This document shows, piece after piece, positions 48,598-61,739 of a DNA stretch of 64,000 bases. The position numbers and the translations under genes are program-made. Every line of letters begins with the position of its first letter. Position 1 is the first letter of the stretch. The stretch is from Membranipora membranacea. Lineage: Eukaryota > Bryozoa > Gymnolaemata > Cheilostomatida > Membraniporidae. The DNA lies in NCBI GenBank assembly GCA_914767715.1, contig OU612065.1:37696001-37760000 (forward strand), written 5' to 3'. Under the pieces are notes generated by a model that was not told where the DNA came from, made no database searches, and saw only the letters and a list, made by a program, of their open reading frames with translations.

Positions 48598-48673
48598 CAG
48601 TATTTCTTGTTACAGTCTAGATTGAAAGAAAATGTGCGGAATGGTTTAAATTTGTAAAGGGTGTCCTTTTATA
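48598..48673 (-). promoter_or_regulatory. TATA box and non-coding exon of the PDVK-repeat gene
   Basis: TATAAAAG on the minus strand (48673-48666) is followed by a leader ending AACAAGAAATACTG at 48598 with donor GTAAGC. Intron 1 ends with a long T run and TTTGCAG just before the ATG (exon 2 from 48467). The same block is intact at 9877-9958. Confidence 0.65.
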
Positions 48674-50299
48674 CTGATGGTTAACCATTATAGTGGCCAG
48701 AGACTGTTACGTTCACTTCCATATTCTAAAATTAATCAGGAGGAAACAGGCAATGATCATCATTTCAGTATTGGGTTGTCCCTGGTAGAATATATTCATC
48801 CTGTTATCCTATGTAATTTGAGGTATTGACAAAAAATCAATTCAGAATTATATTATGTGACGATTCTACTGGATATCGTGTTCATATTTATTCACACTGT
48901 TCAGTGATCACATTTTATTTCCAGATTGCAAGCAGCTAAAGATTTTGTAAATTTACCATGTTTACAGTACATACCTTGAATTTGTATGATAGTCTTGAAT
49001 TCTCTGCTCTGTTACTGTTAGCCAGAGCTTTCCCAGGTAGACCTTTGCCAAGAAAAGCTATGAGTGACCAAAGCTGGGAGGTTTCATGCGAAATCCAAAA
49101 TGGTCTTGGTCATTATCATGCCATCAATCGATATCATTGTCTGTGAATCTCTGAATAATTACTTATGATGCTAAAGGGAGTGCTAGACAAATTAGAATGG
49201 GATTTGACAACGTGAATATTAGGTCTCATACATTGTTCTGTTCTCAGTGTTTCGGACGTGGTATTGGTCGAATACGGTTAACCAAAAATCAACTATTCCC
49301 GCAGTCTGTTGTCATTGCAATGGAAGCTAGATCTTAACGTTTGGAATTAAAATGAATTAGGGCAACAGCGAAGATGAGGCCAACATTGGCAATCAGCGTT
49401 GTTGAGGTTGCAGCTTTGTTAAGGTACCAGTCCACACATTATACAAGATGTGGCAAGAAACCTTGATGGACAAGGTCAACTCTACAGAGGTGGCACCTCA
49501 GAGCAGGAGGTGGCCTGACTCTTTCTGAGTTCCTTGATGTCTGTCAGTCCATTCCACAGAACTGCCTTTTGTGGGGTTTAGTTTATGAAATAAGATTAGA
49601 TGTGTCAAATAAACTCTGTGAACAGATAAAAGTTTTAATATATAAAGTTTGATTCATAAAAAATGGTACAGAGGAAGCTAATCTCCCCGATTTTTAAAGC
49701 GTTAAGCATTTAATTGTGCTAAATACAGTATATTACTTGTGCTGGTTGCATCTGCGTTGCCCCATTTCTCAATATGTTTCACATAATTCAAAAACCATCA
49801 CAGTTTTACACATTCCAAAGTCTGAGAAAAAAATCATGATACAGTTCAACATAAAGGCGCTGGTGTTTTTCCATTTTTTTCAAAACTATGTATTTATGAT
49901 TGTTTTTCTCTAAATAGAAAGATTTTATCCCATAATTCTTTTATGGATAAAAAGGCATTGTAAAATCCAATTTAAGATAAAATTTTAGATAAAATGGTCC
50001 CAGAACCCAAGTGTTTATAGTACCTGCCTCAGAATTCATATTTTCTTTATTGATACCTTTATCCTTCTGTAATATGTAAAAAACCTCAAATGAGATAATT
50101 CTGAAGAAGACACTTTCATCCTTGTCTGTCTGACTGTCTATCAGGCAAGCGAATGGGTAATTACCCGGCCAGAATAAAAGGTCCAAACATCTGAATTCAA
50201 AGACTATGGGCAGGAGATTACCAGGACTTTCTGCAAAATTGTGTTTGTGCCTGTTATGTTCTGCGATCAAATTGAAAAAGGATTTCATCAGGGCGACCG

Positions 50300-52035
50300 C
50301 TCCCCATCTTAAATCTGAATAATAATGATGATCTATTATAAATTCACTACACTGCTTCCTCTTATTAACAGAACCATTGACATTTTGGAAGGGAAGTTCA
50401 TCTTGTCAGCTAATAATCACTGACATTAGGCATACGCTTCAAGAACTTGACATCAGGGATGTCACAGTTTTACACAACAATTTCTCTTATGAAACTTTAG
50501 CCACAATTGGTTTATTTCATTCTGTGTGATTCAGTTACCAGAGAACCTGCCAAATAGATGCGCCGGTACAGAATGGCTCCAGCAATTATTACAACTTGCA
50601 AAGTCTGAAATTCCCGCATTCAATTTTACTGGTTTAAGAATAAAATTATATAGCAGGAAGAAAACATTAGTGCTGTTGTAACCCTATCATTACGTCTCCC
50701 AGTGATTTAAAATTAGTGGCATTGACAGTTTTGTGGAAGACATAAATCTGCCAGTATTATGTTATATTATTTTAAGTGTCAAAAATAGTGCACCATTATC
50801 TACAAAAACTTGAGTTAACTTGAAAACAAACTTCATAGGCAAACAGAAGACTATCGAAATTAAAATTGATATATTTTGATTCTTGGCATGGAACAATATC
50901 TTTAACACAGCATTGGCACAATTGCATGCGAATTCAGATCTTCTAATTTTTACGGAAGCCGGATAATACTAAACTTATCTGCTGTGAATTTAATTTAAAA
51001 AGGCCTGAATTGAATTAAACATTTCAGTGAATTTAGTCAAACTTCTCTGCTTCAAACTTTTCTGTTCTGCATCAAACTTTTCTGTTCTGCANNNNNNNNN
51101 NNNNNNNNNNNNNNNNNNNNNNNNNNNNNNNNNNNNNNNNNNNNNNNNNNNNNNNNNNNNNNNNNNNNNNNNNNNNNNNNNNNNNNNNNNNNNNNNNNNN
51201 NNNNNNNNNNNNNNNNNNNNNNNNNNNNNNNNNNNNNNNNNNNNNNNNNNNNNNNNNNNNNNNNNNNNNNNNNNNNNNNNNNNNNNNNNNNNNNNNNNNN
51301 NNNNNNNNNNNNNNNNNNNNNNNNNNNNNNNNNNNNNNNNNNNNNNNNNNNNNNNNNNNNNNNNNNNNNNNNNNNNNNNNNNNNNNNNNNNNNNNNNNNN
51401 NNNNNNNNNNNNNNNNNNNNNNNNNNNNNNNNNNNNNNNNNNNNNNNNNNNNNNNNNNNNNNNNNNNNNNNNNNNNNNNNNNNNNNNNNNNNNNNNNNNN
51501 NNNNNNNNNNNNNNNNNNNNNNNNNNNNNNNNNNNNNNNNNNNNNNNNNNNNNNNNNNNNNNNNNNNNNNNNNNNNNNNNNNNNNNNNNNNCAACATTGT
51601 TTGAACACATCTTTAATCCTAATGTTAATTCACTGGGAGACATTATGATGGCGTTACAATAGCATTATTGTTTTCTTCCTGCTGTAAGGCTTTATTTTAA
51701 AACCAGTAAAATTGACGGGAAAATTTCAGATTTTGCAAGTTTACATAATGGCTGGTGCCATTCTGTACTGGCACATCGATATGGCAGGTTCTCTGGTAAC
51801 TGAATCGCACAGACAGAAATAAACCAATCTTGGCTTAAGTTTCATAAGATAAATAATTGTTCTGTAAAACTGTGACATCCTTGATGTCAGATTTCTGGAA
51901 GCGTATGCCTAGTGTCAGTGATTATTAGCTGACAGAATCAACTCCCTTTCCAAAATGTCAAAGGTTCTGTTAATCAGAGGATTCAGAGTAATAAAGTTAT
52001 AATAGATCATCATTATTATTCAGATTGGAGATGGG
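50300..52035. repeat. Foldback repeat around the assembly gap
   Basis: 50300-50716 and 51628-52035 are reverse complements, both carrying the dispersed TGACATC...GATGTCA repeat. The centre holds 50717-51091, a short tandem of CTTTTCTGTTCTGCATCAAA just before the gap, the gap itself, and a few bases after it. Confidence 0.7.
51092..51591. other. Assembly gap (500 N)
   Basis: A round 500-base N run usually means unknown size. Any reading frame across it is meaningless. Confidence 0.99.
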
Positions 52036-53319
52036 AGCAGTCGCCCTTATGAAATCTTTTTCCCCTTAGATCGCAGAACTTTACAGGTCCAAACACAATG
52101 TTTCATGGTTTCATAAATCTGCTGTTAGTAAATAATATTCCTTAGCGACACAGTTATTGACAATCCTTGCATAGTTATTTTCATTGAGTATCGAAAAATG
52201 GGTTCAGGACTTAGTTGATCTGATATGATAACCTTGCAAATATTTTGTTCTATGTATGCTGATAAAACAAATAAGTTGACAAACTTGGAAATTTAGGGAT
52301 GAATGAGCATTCTTTGAGCAATTTATTGGTCTTTGTTATAATTCTTGTCATGGGAAATTGTTGTTGCTGTTAATTTTTCAATTCGATAGTAAACGCAATA
52401 CAAAGGTAGAGATAAATAATTCACTAACCAAATTGACGAAGTCCCAGCACCATTCAAAAGCAGATCGATGTGATATGAAGGCACAATATCACAATTTGGA
52501 TTTTTCTGTAAAATTTCAGTCGTTTTGTAGAGCCTGATGTGATTAAGAGTGGCATGAATAAAACAGTAGGGCTTCCAGGACATGAGATCAAGAGCATCAT
52601 AGTATAGTGCAGTATAGTATAGTGTTGTGTTATATAGTCAAATTTATAATCATTGTCTCACCAGCACAGTAGAGGTCATTTCCATCTTTTAACACTTGAT
52701 TACTTTTTGGTTTGCAGCAGTTTCCTTTCATTTGGCACAATAATTTGATAACAGAATATGTATGAGAATCATTGTATTCTGTCGGCTGTAAATAAACTTT
52801 AAACAATAAGGATGCAGGAATAATGTGATATAAAGTGATTACAATCATGATGACAGGAAGGTCCCTGTTATAAGATTTTAAATTAGCTTCCTTTGTTGTA
52901 CAGTTGAATTTACATTTAACATTGATTCAGAAACCTGTCAGTAAAACACTCCAGTAATGAGGCCTATACTTCCAGCCGTAAGTCACAATTGACCATTGAT
53001 AGCGCTATGTTATGAAACTTCACAGGTATATTGGTCAGTGAAATCACAGTTTTCCACAGTAACAAAAGCCAGATCAAATTCTTTTGAATCAGAAAACTTG
53101 TTATACAATGAAGTATGAAGAGTACATATTTTGTAGAGATTATGATTTTGCTGACAGACTTTAAGTCATTGATATGTCAATTATATGGAACAAGATTTCA
53201 CTCCTTTGCGTAAATGCTCATTACAGCAAAGAGAAATGAATATTGGCATGACTTCTTGATTCGTAAACTTGCGTTGTAGTGGTGCTAGTACACTATTAGG
53301 ATTCTTTCCAAAAAGGACA
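52036..53319. other. Non-coding stretch
   Basis: Some similarity to 42436-42820 in the same orientation (for example GAGCATTCTTTGAGCAATTTA), so the foldback flank is also duplicated. An ATAGT short repeat lies at 52597-52625. No gene. Confidence 0.5.
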
Positions 53320-53513
53320 CCACAAAGTTAATCAATAAAGTATACAATATCAGAAGAGCAGTTTTCTTCAGCCGAGTAAACGGACATGAATTGACAAATG
53401 AGGCACCCATCAATCACTAAATAGGCAAGCTCTCATCAACAAAGTAGTTACATCAGCAAAATATAACAGGATATACGATATTATACGTTTTGGATGCGTC
53501 ATGATTGTACGCC

Positions 53514-53593
53514 TATAAAAAACAGCGAGGATAGAATGCAACTCACAGAACACTGTTCATCACACAAGGTACACAGTCTCCATATCAACTAAG
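53514..53593 (+). promoter_or_regulatory. TATA box and non-coding exon 1 of Asn-Gly-repeat copy 4
   Basis: TATAAAA at 53514-53520 is followed by a leader containing CACTGTTCATCACACAAGG and CAGTCTCCATATCAACTAAG. It ends at donor GTAAGG (53594). Layout and sequence match 15927-16006. Confidence 0.7.
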
Positions 53594-53726
53594 GTAAGGC
53601 AACGGTTCTGTACAGTTTAATTTTTCTTTCAGAAGTAATCATAAGAAAAAGCAAAGTTATACATCAACCCAACGCTCCTCCATTATTTTTGATTTGCTTT
53701 CTTTTAGAATATATCCTTCTGTTATC

Positions 53727-53969
53727 ATGCTTGCACTGAGAGTACTCGTATTGCTGGTTGTGGCTGTGGCCTTTGCACAGTGCGGAGGCAAAGGTAAAGG
53801 TGGTTCTAGTAGCGGAACTAATGGAAACGGAAACGGTAACGGAAACTCAGACGGTGGAGAAAATGGTAATGGAAACGGAAATGATAACTCAGGAGGTGGT
53901 ACCAATGGAAATGGCAACGGAAACAACAACTCCGGTGGCAAAGACTATAGCTATAAATGGTCTAAATAA
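53727..53969 (+). CDS. Secreted Asn-Gly-repeat protein, copy 4
   Basis: The 80-residue precursor begins with the signal peptide MLALRVLVLLVVAVAFA and continues QCGGKGKGGSSSG, NG repeats and the tail DYSYKWSK. TATAAAA is at 53514-53520, the donor at 53594 (GTAAGG), and exon 2 starts at 53708. Poly(A) signal AATAAA is at 54078-54083. The copy is about 37 kb from, and very similar to, the copy at 16150 across 1 kb. It lacks a short SKR insertion after the Cys-Gly-Gly. Function is unknown. Confidence 0.8.
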   Translation: MLALRVLVLLVVAVAFAQCGGKGKGGSSSGTNGNGNGNGNSDGGENGNGNGNDNSGGGTNGNGNGNNNSGGKDYSYKWSK

Positions 53970-54351
53970 GGATAATCTGATCATGACCGAAGAAGGACTG
54001 CAAATGCTGTATTTCTGATGTTTTCATTTCACCAAATTGACTTTCAATTTGCCTTGTTTTTCCATTAAATCTTAATCAATAAAGCAAATTTAGAAAATTA
54101 ATTGTCACTTCTGCTAACTTTAATATAGCACCATGAATAGTCACTCTGACATAACATTGCCGGCTATACCTAGAACAAGCAGAAATAATTGATTAGCTGT
54201 AATCTGAGCGGGAAAAAACATAATCACAGAAAACTTTTTATGTTAGATCACAATTCATGCAAACAAAAACACAAGGATATGACCTATATAATCAGACCAT
54301 GTAGTATGTAATTTATGTCCATATATATATATATATATGTTATATATATAT

Positions 54352-54438
54352 TACTCAGGAGGTGGTGTCAACGGAAATGGTAACGGTAACGACAACTCTG
54401 GTGGAAGCAAAGGTTATAGCTATACCTACTCTAAATAA
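54352..54438 (+). pseudogene. 3' fragment of an Asn-Gly-repeat gene
   Basis: Immediately after a TA microsatellite (54318-54352) the sequence reads SGGGVNGNGNGNDNSGGSKG then YSYTYSK and a stop at 54436-54438. It sits 380 bases after the intact copy 4 and has its own diverged 3' flank. It has no start, signal peptide or promoter. The tail sequence differs from the neighbouring copy, so it is a separate family member rather than a local slip. Confidence 0.7.
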
Positions 54439-54539
54439 GTATAACCAGATCATGACCGAAGAGGGTCTGCAAATGCTGCAACGCTGCTTTCGCTATTTTA
54501 TATAAATATTGACTATGAATTTGACTTATTTTTCCACCG

Positions 54540-57500
54540 AACTCTAATAAATGAGATGAATTTGGAAAAATATTTGACTCCCTTATGACTATTTTAATCT
54601 AGTGATGCTGACACATCAAGCAAGTACTATATTTATTCAGCATGCCGGTAAACCATAGTTACCTAGTCATTCTCTCACAAATAGAGACAGTTCCTGTTTA
54701 CACACCGTCAACAATAGACAACACGAAGTACATCAAAATAAACAAATTCTATCTTAATCAAAGAATGGCCTTGATTAAATGCGTAATATAAACTTCGACA
54801 TGTGTTATTGAAGACCTGAGTATCTATGCTATGATAGGTGCCCCTGAATATAGATCTAACGACATTCAGAGGGAATAAATTATGGAAACACTATGATGAG
54901 ATTGTATATTCAAAACCCGGCAGTCACTCAGTTGTCATAATACATGAAAAGTGCCATCTTTTTAAATAGTCATCAGAACAAGTACAGTATGTACCTGCAC
55001 TTTGGCTGGATGGCTTCCCAGAGTGACACAAAACAATCTTCACAATTCATTGCCATATCTGGAAGAAAGGCTCACACGAAACTCTAAAGGCATTTTTTTT
55101 TCAAGTCAGAGATTAAACAGCATATCTGACCCGAAGTAAATCGTTATTCACAATTGGCTTTCACCAAAACTCATTGTTAAAAGATTATGAAAGAAAAAGC
55201 TGGGTCACTTTTGGAAAAATTCTGGCTTACACCCACCGTTACACCCAACACATGTCGATCTCAGTCTAATGATATTGTTATGTACATAATGTACCGCTTT
55301 AAAGGTTTCCAATTTAGGCAGGCTTGAAAAATAAAAATGATGCTCTATTTCAACTTTATAATTCAGCCTCATGTACTTAGCTGTGGCATTGACAGCTTAG
55401 AAAGGGAGCTGTAATGTCTCACTGTCTTGACTTCCTAAGACCTGACATCAAAGATGTCACGGTAATACATAATTTGCTGCACAAGAAACATTGGTTTAGA
55501 TTTGGCAGCATACCAACCATAGTTTTAGTATCGACTACCTAGTTAGGCCTACAAGTGATAGGAGCATTATGAGAGACTTTGAATCTGATGATCCATGTAA
55601 AAACTGTCCACACAAACCTGTATGAATAAGAAGGGTGAACAGTATGGAGGTCGAATGGGACCTAGTTGGAAAGAATCAAATGGAACCAGCAAACCATGAT
55701 TGCAATGAAATTTCAGGCCAGACAAGACAATAGTTAGAGTGAACTAATAGAACATGTGACATATTGACTCGTCGCACAAATTGGTTACTAAGTTTGTACA
55801 CCTATTACATTCCGAATATATGGACTAGCTAGTCTAGTTCGATAGTCCGAGTTCTCAAAATTTTATAAACACCCCCCACCCCCCTTATTTACCTCATATT
55901 AATGGAAGAAATTTAACCATGTTGGCTAGACTAGAAAAGCAAGCAAATTAATTTACTTAGAAAGTTAAATCATTGCATAGTGCTTGCCTTTATAAATATT
56001 TCTGATATCAGTCAGGCCGGTGAGAGGAAGTCCCTTAGACATCAAATGCCCTCGTCGTTGAAGACCTCCTTTTCTTAAAATCTGTCTCTTTCTTCAATGA
56101 TCATACAACCAACACTAATATCAAAGACCAAAGTCATCAAATAACTAATGAGAAAACCATAAGAAATTCATAAGGGTCATTTTGTAATTGGCATTGTATT
56201 TAGTATTTAAGTTTTTCTTTAGAACTATTGAGTTTTGTCTCCCTGGTACATAAGTGCACAACTCCAAATTAAAGAAACTGCATATAGGATTTGTAGCAAC
56301 ACTATTTGCTGAATGGTAAGATATTTGGTTTTTTAAGGCAAGTAGGGCCAAGTGTGTGAAATCATTCTTACAATGCTCCAAGATTAAAGAGAAAATCAGG
56401 CGGGATAAATTCAAGAATACGGCGTAAAAGTAAATTGGAGTCAGAGTAATAATTTCTTCATTAAATCCTATTTTTCTTGCTTTCTAGGTATTGCATTTTT
56501 ATGATGATATGTATTATTTTCCTGGTACAAACTTTGATTACAAATCACCAATTAACAAAAGTTCATACACAATACAAACAAAAACAACTAGGATTTTGGT
56601 AGTATGCGTATCGCTTATAAAAATAATTCATGTGATGACTAGTTTTAATTTATTCAAATCGAAGTATTAAACTGGCAATTTAACTTGCAGCATTCTATCT
56701 ATGGATTTGGGTCACAGTAGGACAACAAAAAACAACACAGCTTCCTTCATGAATCTTATTTCATTATCATCCCTTGGCAATGTAGACTTGGCTTTACGTA
56801 TCAAACACTCACGGGATAAAGCCATCAGAATCAGGTCAGCAATCACCCGATGATCCGACCTCTGATTTTTTTATTAATTGTTTTTTGTTGTTTTTTAAAA
56901 ACATACTCATACAGTGATTTGGTGATGATGGCAGCTAACTTTATATTGTTTCTGTAACTTATGCATTAGCTGAAAAACCTAGCTTGCATAAGGCTTACTT
57001 TGTTTGAACGTTTTGTGCGAAGAAATTATGCCAAAAAAGTATTATACAAAATAAGGGCTATTATTGCATTTCCTTGGCTCAAATTACTAAGTGCTGTGTT
57101 GAGCAGAGAAGGTCAACATTGTGAATGCAAAGACTCATTTGGACTAAAGAATAGCTTTCACACACCAAAGGATCAAAGGAACCTAACAAACACAATCTTG
57201 CAGAGTTCTCTTTTTCCTCAGATGTACTGACAACTCTCCAAGTACTACGTTTTAAGTATTGATCTATAAACAAAAGCTGCTTGAAGAGAATTGTGATGGG
57301 CTCTGAGCCAGCCTCAAATTATCTCCCCCCCCCGCACCCGAAATTACTGTCCAGTCAAGTGATTAGATTACTGTTGTATTTTAGATGCTGTCATTATAAA
57401 GAAACTTACCAGTACAAGCTACTACTGGCTGCATCTTTCCTGGTGAGTTGAGTTTGGCGCTGTGAGTGGGGCGTGTAATCCTACACAATGCTGAACAGTG

Positions 57501-57980
57501 AAGCTACATGATACATCTGAAGTATCTTGCCCGGTAGGCAGCGCCGTGTTGGAATTTACTTTCAGTTTGACCTTGAATATTTAAAACTCTTAATCAGTTG
57601 TATAGCCGCCCAGTTCTAGCAATAGATCAATATTGGTCGAACTGGCTAGCTAAGGTTTAGGCTTAGGTAAAATAAATTCCGCATATATACAGATTAGAAT
57701 TCTCTAGAAGATTACAAGCAGTATCAAAATTGAACTTTGTCAAAACAGTAGAAAATTCAGCACAAAACTTCTGAGCATCATTGATAACTAATAAAGCTTG
57801 ATTATCTAGTGGTGATACCTGATTAGCAGTAATTAAGGCAATTGCATATCTCACCTGCATTCTGTGGAAAAATTTGCACTACTGACTGCCTGCAAAGCTA
57901 AAAATAAACTATCTATGACTCACTGATTATGCAATCCCAACCGTGGGAGCTTTCAAGGTTGCTTGTTCCAGCCCCCAGCA
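54540..57980. other. Mostly single-copy, no gene recognised
   Basis: Apart from one TGACATC repeat (55443-55459), short frames at 56145-56414 (minus) and 57000-57230 (plus) have no recognisable features. Splice-like sites occur, but nothing chains into a credible gene. Confidence 0.5.
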
Positions 57981-58010
57981 CCCTCGGGTGTATACCTCTT
58001 CTAAAATTTT

Positions 58011-58292
58011 TACCACAAGTTTAAAAATTTACTTTTTTATAGAAATCATGTGTATTTCGGGGTGTGCACATTTTAATTTCAAATAATCTGAGCTCAGATT
58101 TTAAATTGTATATAATGGAAGCGCATGCAAACAATTTGATTTACGTATTGACGTGTTGTTAGCACAAGTTTGAAAATCTACTTTTTATAGAAATTATGTG
58201 TATTTTGGGATATGCACATTTTAATTTCAAATAATTTGAGCTCAGATTTTAAATTGTATATAATGAAAGCACATGCAAACATTTTGATTTAA
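58011..58292 (+). repeat. Tandem duplication of about 145 bp
   Basis: Two copies (about 58011-58145 and 58160-58292) share CACATTTTAATTTCAAATAA and TTTTAAATTGTATATAATG with few differences. Confidence 0.75.
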
Positions 58293-59749
58293 GAAGTTAA
58301 TACAGTAATGTGATCACACCGGAACACAACATACTAATATGTCAAAGTGATTATTGAGTATGTAATGAGACGATGGACTTAATAATAAGTTTGACATGAT
58401 CTTATGTGAAGAAGGTTGCTCACTACTGGCAAGGCACTACTGATGTTGTACGACATCCAGGTTCCATTTACGAGGACAGAGGAGAAAAAGTCCAACAGTG
58501 TTTTGTGGTTGTGTAGTTACCATGTTCTTTATTGTATTGTCTTGCTAATACCCTTGAGATTTTATGGATTATTCAAAGTATCGTTGTTTATACTGTTGTA
58601 TATATAGTGGTCGTATCCTCTGTGAGGTCATCTGATCTATATGTTACGATGTGGCCTGGTGTTTAGTTCTAGTAAGAATTGTCTGTGCTACCGCTGTTAT
58701 AAAAAATAGTGGTCGCTTTCTTGGTTGGGTGGTGGTGGGGATAGAAAATTGATTGGTATGAACCTGTGTAAAAACACACTGCAGATCGAATCTGAAGTAG
58801 GAGTCTCACTGCACCGGGGCCTATAGAAACACTTTTTCCTGTTGCGCATGCTTAAAGTGGTGTATGAGTGAGGACCAAGACTCAATTCAGGTAATGTGTC
58901 AGACAGACCCAGAATATTGCAGTGAGATTTCAATCCGATCCATAACCTTTAGTAAGACTAAAAAGTACTAAGCAATTGAAAGTGCAGATAAAATGATGAT
59001 CAAAGCAATCAAACAAATGCGCACTATGCTTATGTGCTCTTTAATTTGGGAGTTGTCTGTTCATTGACATTATGTTCATAACTCCAAATTTGAAGGAAAA
59101 TATGATTATATGACGGCTGTGAGCGGAGAAGACAGGAGAAGCTTAGACTGACAGATGATGAGATAATTAATTACAAATGTGGGCATTTCGCTGTTAAATT
59201 CCTTCTAATTCAACAATAAAAAGACTTTATAGAAGTATTCTAAAAGATGTTGGTGCAGTTTTTACATTGGATATACACATGTATTTCCATGCACGATATC
59301 CATCCGCAAGTTGCTATAGTAGCCCCACTGACAATTTACATTGAGCTACCCAATTTATCAAAAACAATCACAATATCTGCAGCCCGTCAGGTGGACTGCA
59401 AATGAATAGTACACAATGTATAAGTTATGAATTATCTTTGTATAGATTCAATAAGACCGAAATCAAGATCTGGATTACTTATATGGAAAGAGTCGCAGAC
59501 TCTTTCACTTTTTTATTAATTGCCAGTTGCTGCATAATGCTGTTAATAGTCAACCATCTCAATATTTCATAATGTACTGTAATTTTGCTCCCATTATTCA
59601 CACAAAAATGACTCTCTATCAACCCTGAATCTCAGTGATACTGTAGTCTCGCAGCAATACTGTCTAAGTCAATGTCTTGTGATTTTATTTGAACTGCAAC
59701 TTGTTCTCTAAATCTGGCCCTTTTATTCACAACCAATGATGACGACACA

Positions 59750-59803
59750 CGAGACCACACGACACGACACGACACGACACGACACGACACAACACACGAC
59801 ACT
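59750..59803 (+). repeat. CGACA pentanucleotide microsatellite
   Basis: About nine imperfect ACACG units. Confidence 0.9.
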
Positions 59804-60279
59804 GTGGGAACAAAGAAGGAATGGAATTGAATAAATTTCCAAAAAGTTGTTTATCATATAATGCTGTCCGATCAACTTTCGGAACTTTCCAACACATGAT
59901 CATCATAGGATTGGTTTGGATACATATCTTAAATGAAATACATCCTAAGTGTTTAGTTGGGACAGTCCATCATCAAAGTCGCCTATAAGTGGTAAAATAA
60001 TTCTTGTGCGTTTGCTCGGAAAACTTTCTAGTTTATATATATATCATTTTTACTCTGATATAGGTATCACACTGGACAGGCAAACGACAGAACGTACAGT
60101 ATCCTGGCCCTATAGAACAGTGCTATTGCAGTGCTATTAACACCTGACTTTGGAGTAGTGTCAAGGAATAGCTGATTTCTTTGTACATTCAACCAATTTA
60201 GATATTATGATCTGAAAAACATAAATGCCTATCAAATTGAATCCTCAGTGGCCTCACTTCAGAGTTTTCCACCATGATC

Positions 60280-60474
60280 TTAGGTACAGAACGTTCTCCT
60301 GCCTGAAGAGTAAATGTCATCGTACATGATATGTTCATGTTGATGTGATTCGTCACTTTGACAGAATTCTTGTGAGTCGGCTGCTGATTCCTGTAACTGG
60401 TCAACAAGGAAGGAGATTATAGAGGCTTCATGAGAGGTAAAATCAGTAAGGGTAACATCACTTTTCTTGATCAC
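60280..60474 (-). CDS. Possible isolated coding exon
   Basis: The minus-strand frame starts IKKSDVTLTDFTSHEASIIS and continues with an acidic, His-rich stretch (QEFCQSDESHQHEHIMYDD). Composition looks coding, but there is no clear donor at its 3' end and no known domain. It might be an exon of a gene whose other parts lie elsewhere, or a chance frame. Confidence 0.2.
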   Translation of the reverse strand: MIKKSDVTLTDFTSHEASIISFLVDQLQESAADSQEFCQSDESHQHEHIMYDDIYSSGRRTFCT

Positions 60475-61214
60475 AGAGTAGATGGATATTGAAATATAAA
60501 ATGGGTAAGGCAGTATTTAACAAGAGACTATAACTGTTGTATATGCGTTAGATACTGAAAATCACCATAAGCTGACTACTTGGAACAAATAAATACTTTC
60601 ATGGTTAATGGAGATTGACCATGCTGGTAAGTTGCAGAGTTGTAAGTTCAACTAACCATCATTGAAGTCAATATAGAAAGTTATCCATAAAATCGATAAT
60701 GGAGACCATCCCTAAGCATCCCTTAGCCTCTTATTTCGACTCACATTCCCTTGAACGCAAGCACTCGTTCAATTCCTGATGCTACCATCTATCTTCAAAT
60801 GATCAGAGCAGATATGGCTGAAGAAGGCAAAATATAGTCACATGACTATTCTGCCAGCTGAAAGTGAATTCTAGTTTCCCTCATTTGGCATTGTTGACTT
60901 TCCGTTCAGGCATTCTAAAGGGTAAGTTGAATTATTTTAACAGCAAACTTATTTTTTAATATTTATGCAGATATGTCAACTTGGTGGGTCACATCACATC
61001 AGGTTGTGTTCCATTGATTTGATTTCTCCAAACAGACAGCTATTCATTAAGAAAATGTATTTTGTCTCATTTTCAGGCAATGAAGCTACCGGTACATGTT
61101 ATGATAGACAGTCAGCGGTGTAGCAGTCTAGAAACGCACCTGTGATGAATATGGATTACGGTTTTATTACAGTCCGAGAGTATTATCTTTGGCTGACCAA
61201 ACCAAACTCGTACT

Positions 61215-61316
61215 ATGAATAAGGAAGACCTGTCTGTGTGTGCCAGCAAGGAGCTGAATCTATCATTGGAGCGCAATAAGATGGATATTCTGCTTCTAGG
61301 ACATATATGGTCAGCG
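61215..61316 (+). CDS. Possible first coding exon of an unidentified gene
   Basis: The ATG at 61215 opens 34 codons (MNKEDLSVCASKELNLSLER, then NKMDILLLGHIWSA) ending at AGCG|GTGAGT. The exon may begin at about 61078 after a good acceptor (CTCATTTTCAG), the first part being 5' UTR. The peptide looks protein-like but I recognise no family and found no next exon. Low certainty. Confidence 0.25.
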
Positions 61317-61739
61317 GTGAGTTATTGTTCTATATTTGAAGGAAGCAGGTCGGTGGAATAAAATGCAGCAATTGATTGTTACAATAACAAAAATGAACAG
61401 TCTTGCAGTATGAATTCTGACAATTTTTGGTATCTACTACACTGTCACTCTGTATAATGTCAGTATTCATTCTAAGAGACCTTTCATTAATTAACCTCAG
61501 TACATGACAAGTAACTTGAAAATTTAACTGTCAACGACGGAATGAGGGGGTACCCTGATCCTGGAAGTCTTTTAATGACTTAATTACATCAAGTTGAGCT
61601 TACTGTCTCTAACTTGTATTGGGAATACCAGTCAGAAAAGAGAATACTGCAGCCCTAGTGCTTAGCCCATTTTAAAGTAAATTTGTCAGTTTTGCTATGG
61701 TTGCAATGTTGCAATGCAATGTTTCTATCTAAATTATTG

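Larger units (their letters stand above)
44009..50947 (+). repeat. Large segmental duplication, copy B (pair 6037-12078)
   Basis: Direct partner of 6037-12078. It carries the intact PDVK-repeat gene. The junction CACAT|TTGGTTACG at about 46303 marks the missing LINE-containing stretch. Confidence 0.85.
58293..61077. other. Mostly single-copy, no firm gene
   Basis: Holds the pentanucleotide repeat and one weak minus-strand exon candidate (60280-60474). Nothing else was identified. Confidence 0.45.

Noticed and set aside
50990-51662. Long open frames of 178-217 residues
   Set aside because: They run through the N gap and are artefacts.
57925-58000. SINE-like B box (GCTTGTTCCAGCCCC)
   Set aside because: No convincing A box at the right spacing, so I did not call it.
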